This document shows, in pieces, positions 60,532 through 64,000 of a stretch of DNA of 64,000 bases; the first letter of the stretch is position 1; each line of letters starts with the position of its first letter. Source of the DNA: Lutjanus erythropterus (Eukaryota; Chordata; Actinopteri; Lutjaniformes; Lutjanidae); contig CM034603.1 in assembly GCA_020091685.1 (NCBI GenBank), positions 37,800,102 through 37,864,101 of the forward strand, in the 5' to 3' direction. The notes under the pieces were generated by a model. That model did no database searches. It worked only from the letters and a program-made list of their open reading frames with translations, and had not been told where the DNA came from. The translations under genes and the position numbers were made by a program.

Positions 60532-63500
60532 AGTTCTCCATAAAGGCCAACACACACCAACCTCGTCACGTAACGCCAGGCAACAGACACGTCACACAGA
60601 CAAAATATACAGTGTCAGCACTCTGGAACGTGCTGATTTAGGAGCAGATCTGATCAAATTGTTGACGTGGATCTTTGATGACCCCACAACAGAAGGCAGT
60701 GACATGCGTTGTACCACGCTGCTATCGTCCGCTGCCCTTAACTAATATCAGAAAACGTGTTCCTGGTGCCATATAAACCTGCAGGGAGTTCTCCACCGAC
60801 AGTCCCATCAAGTCTGTCTTAGAAAGTGCTGAGGTTCAGCTGGTGGTTTTGGAAATCGGTGTGAGTCCACAACCCTGCAGGAGAGATGAGACCTGTGGCC
60901 TTTTGTTCAGCCATCAGACAGTCTGATGAAGTCTTGATGGATGAAGCACATTAGGAGCATCAAACTCACTGTGAGGAGGCCTCAGGTAGAGTCATCAGAG
61001 ATACAACAGTGTGGCGTTTAATTAAATCAACAGGAAATCCGTCCATTAATTCAGCAGCCTGATGAAGGAAAAAGGTCTCTGTGAACCCCAAACCCTGACA
61101 GCTCTGATCTGAGGAGCTGAACAGGAGCCTCATTCCTATTTGCTAAATTGTTTTCCTACTTTTGAAGAAATGTTGCAGATGCACTTATTTTGATATGTTT
61201 GTGAACATTTTGAAGGGCAATTTCAGCATAGTTTCACTTCCTTTACTTTTAAGACTCTGGTTTAGATTAAGGTTGAGAAACGGTGTATATTTGAGCCTCC
61301 TGTGGCTGATAAAGACCTGCAGACATCTTGATGTGGTGTTGAGGGTCTCGTTCAGGCCGCCGATGGTCATCGAACATCACATGAAATTTTTGTGGCATAT
61401 TTGGACACATCAGCTGTAGTCGGTGCCTGTTGGTGGCTGTTTGATGGAGAATGTTGGATTGGCGTTGGAGGAAGTTTGTGAGTGTTTAGAAAACTACAAT
61501 TTTAACCATAGAGGTATTTTTTCTCTCTTTTTTTCCTCCTACTTTCTGAAAAGGTCTCTTTTCACATGATTACACTTGAGCTTTGTTCAGACTGCCAGCC
61601 CAAATCTGTTTTCTGTAATATCCAGACTGATTGTAAAAAGTCTGGACGGTTAAAAAGAAATCACATGAAATGACATTTTTTCCAAATGGATCCAAGCCAC
61701 ATTTGGAGATGGTTTGCAGTGAGATTCCAGTCAGGTTTCTACGGTCGTGTCTCAGTCTGGCTGTTCAAGTCACACTTCAAAGTGTCTTCTCTGTCGCTTG
61801 CAATTTTCTTACGTTAAAATGTATTTGGTTTCGTACATAATATCGTTCAGGAACAAATATGGAAGCCAAGTTATTGGTATCATTTTTCTACAGTTCTTAG
61901 GTACTGGATATGCTGTTGGTCCAGAACTGACAGACACAGCATATATGCTTACAAGTGTGTTATTCTGCTTTTAAATACCAAAGGAAGGAGGAAAACCCTA
62001 ACAGCACAGAAGAGGAATGACATTAAAACGTGTAAAAGTTGTATATGAAAGCACTTTGCGTTTGAGGCGGATCATCAAGGATTAATCGTATATTTGGGGA
62101 AAAAACGGAAGGCATTATCCTGAAATACACATTAATTAATATTTTTGTTTGAGACAGCTGCACCGCAGTGTAACTGTGTTCCATGTTTGCAGCTTCTCGA
62201 TGCTAAAGGCTAACAGGATATAAGTGAATCTGGTAGCTCCTGTAGTCTGTCATCCTGACTCCTTACTGTTCAGTCTGTGATGTCTGTCACCATGTCAGTA
62301 AATTTAAACCACTGCTGCACTCTGAGTTCAACTTATATTAGAAGTTCAGCAGCAGAAATCACTTTTACTCTCTACGTTTGCACCGTTACCACAGCAACCC
62401 ACGTAGATATGTTGGTGATGTCTGGACATAAATCTGTTCTGGTCACATGCAGATGTCAGTCTTTAAGTTCTGATTTAAGAAAGGAATCTGATTTGCCTGC
62501 AGTCTGAACAAAGCCTCTGACAGCCACACTACACAGTGATTTACCAGGTGTGAACGCAGGTACGCTTTGAATTTGTTACACAACTATTTCCATCGTTTTT
62601 AACATCTACAAATGAGAGCAACACTATAAATGTTCTCCAGGAGAGACGGTTAAAAAATCTTTAAATATTTAAACAGTATCGAGTTTAACTCTTCCGACCT
62701 CTACTGAAAACACTTCGTATGAGTTAGTTCTTTTCAACCAAATGTGGCCCAAACTTGAGGAGCGACGCCGACTGTTTGACCTTTGACTTCTTGGTGAAAT
62801 GTGTCCAAGTGCATCTGAGAAAAGCCAAATGCAACGTGTGGAGAAGAAGAGCTACTTAACTGAAAGCAAATTATGGCAACAAAAAGGGGAAACTCAGCAG
62901 ATAGACTGCTACATCATGTTTTTTAATTTGTTTTTAATTTATTTTTTTTATTTTATTGTTACAGTTGAAGAGTTATTGTGGCAGCTCAACACTGATCGTG
63001 TTCAGAGGAAACTTCTAAAAAGTCTCCGTAGTCTTTGTTTCGACATCACTCCTGTTCAGTTTGATTTATCACAGCAGGTGTCCATCATGAGCTCAGTTTG
63101 AAGGCTTTTCTGTATTTCTTTCTGGCACTATATGTTTCTTAGAAGGTGCTGTTCTGATTTTTTAGGTCAAATAACAAGGTTTCCTCACAGGTCATGAAAA
63201 TATTATTTTCTGACCTTTAAAAAAAGTTTAAGTGCCCAAAAAAAAAACAACAAAAAGCAAGTTCAGTCCAGACATGAACCTCACTGTGTATATTACATGT
63301 ACAATATTATACTGTATGTATATATTTATGTACAATACTGTACACGTACGTGTTTCATTAGTTTCATTTGTGCTGTTTGTTGTGAAGAATGTGAGTCTCA
63401 GTTTCATCATGTTCGACACAAACCAAAAGAATCTCAGTCAGAGAAAGTTACCGTGTGGAAAACATGCTGGAATCTAAACGGGAGAAAATTGTTTATTCAT

Positions 63501-64000
63501 GTTTTTGTCTAAAAGTGTTTAAAATGAATATTTTTTATTGATTTGTTGATTTGACTCATTGGTCATTTTTGAGGTTGTGTGAAACTAAAATCCCTTCAAA
63601 ATGAATCATCAGGCACAAAGAAAAATTTCCTAAACGAGAGAAGGAGAAGTTTAAAACATCTGGACGACGTCTGCAAAACTGGAGTTTCTAACTTCAAGAA
63701 CAAACACAAAAAAACCCACAGGCCCAAAACTTTGATAAATTTGTTGTGACTTATTCCCAAATGTTTTTTGCTGTCATTATTGTATTTTTTTCCTCCTGTT
63801 TTTCCTAATAGGTCAAAAAATATTAACAACAATGAGATTATAGCCTGAAATGTGAAGGATGAATACAGGATGGTATGTTGGAGACCACATCTGTGCACAC
63901 TCGCCAACCTTTAGACCTCAAAAATAAGAATAATCTGACTTTTATAGACTTTGTTTCCTGCATCCTGCTGACTTTTAAAGGAAAAAATGACAAAATAAGT
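60532..64000. other. 3' flank or long 3' UTR of slc39a6, no gene seen
   Basis: No conserved coding sequence on either strand. Open frames reach about 100 residues but show no known motif. AT-rich tracts lie at 62,930-62,960 and 63,237-63,250. Confidence 0.4.

Overview
The window is vertebrate, almost certainly teleost (probably percomorph), genomic DNA. It is AT-rich, has large introns with GT-AG splice sites, two CpG-rich promoter-like islands, and many degraded transposon families of the kind that litter fish genomes. I see no prokaryotic-type operons, rRNA, tRNA or CRISPR.

One gene is complete and secure. A LIV-1 subfamily ZIP zinc importer, best matched to Slc39a6 (ZIP6), lies on the + strand in 11 coding exons from 50,290 to 58,862. 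Every junction obeys GT-AG and the phases close, giving a predicted protein of 781 residues. A CpG island at about 46.1-46.6 kb is the likely promoter, with a non-coding first exon ending near 46,239. A second gene is visible only as its first coding exon on the - strand (10,903-11,053), under a second CpG island. It encodes a signal peptide and a short Cys/Gly/Lys-rich mature N terminus, and I tentatively assign it to the Tmeff1/2 family (follistatin/EGF transmembrane proteins). The rest of that gene would lie in or beyond the left 10.9 kb. In human, TMEFF2 and SLC39A10 are neighbours in the same divergent arrangement, so a tmeff1-slc39a6 pair here would be the paralogous copy of that block.

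Layout: 1-10.9 kb is the presumed first intron of the - strand gene, with several short inverted-repeat elements and a three-copy tandem repeat of roughly 360-500 bp directly beside the exon. 10.8-11.64 kb is the exon plus CpG island. 11.6-46.0 kb is a gene-poor interval between the two divergent promoters. It holds a solo LTR with a perfect 5-bp target duplication (13.1 kb), a degenerate minisatellite (15.2-15.6 kb), a LINE remnant interrupted by a MADF-like transposon fragment (24.15-25.2 kb), a 146-bp MITE (33.1 kb) and a second LINE remnant (42.6-44.0 kb). 46.1-58.9 kb is slc39a6. 58.9-64 kb is 3' UTR/flank containing an intact long inverted-repeat (foldback) element, a relative of which sits in the last slc39a6 intron.

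I found no convincing undescribed multi-gene system. The most interesting points are the His-rich, phase-symmetric exon 4 of slc39a6, the expanded His/Asp repeats, the tmeff/zip paralogous synteny and the foldback elements. Repeat-family statements rest on reading the sequence by eye and on recalled teleost repeat motifs; no database search was run.
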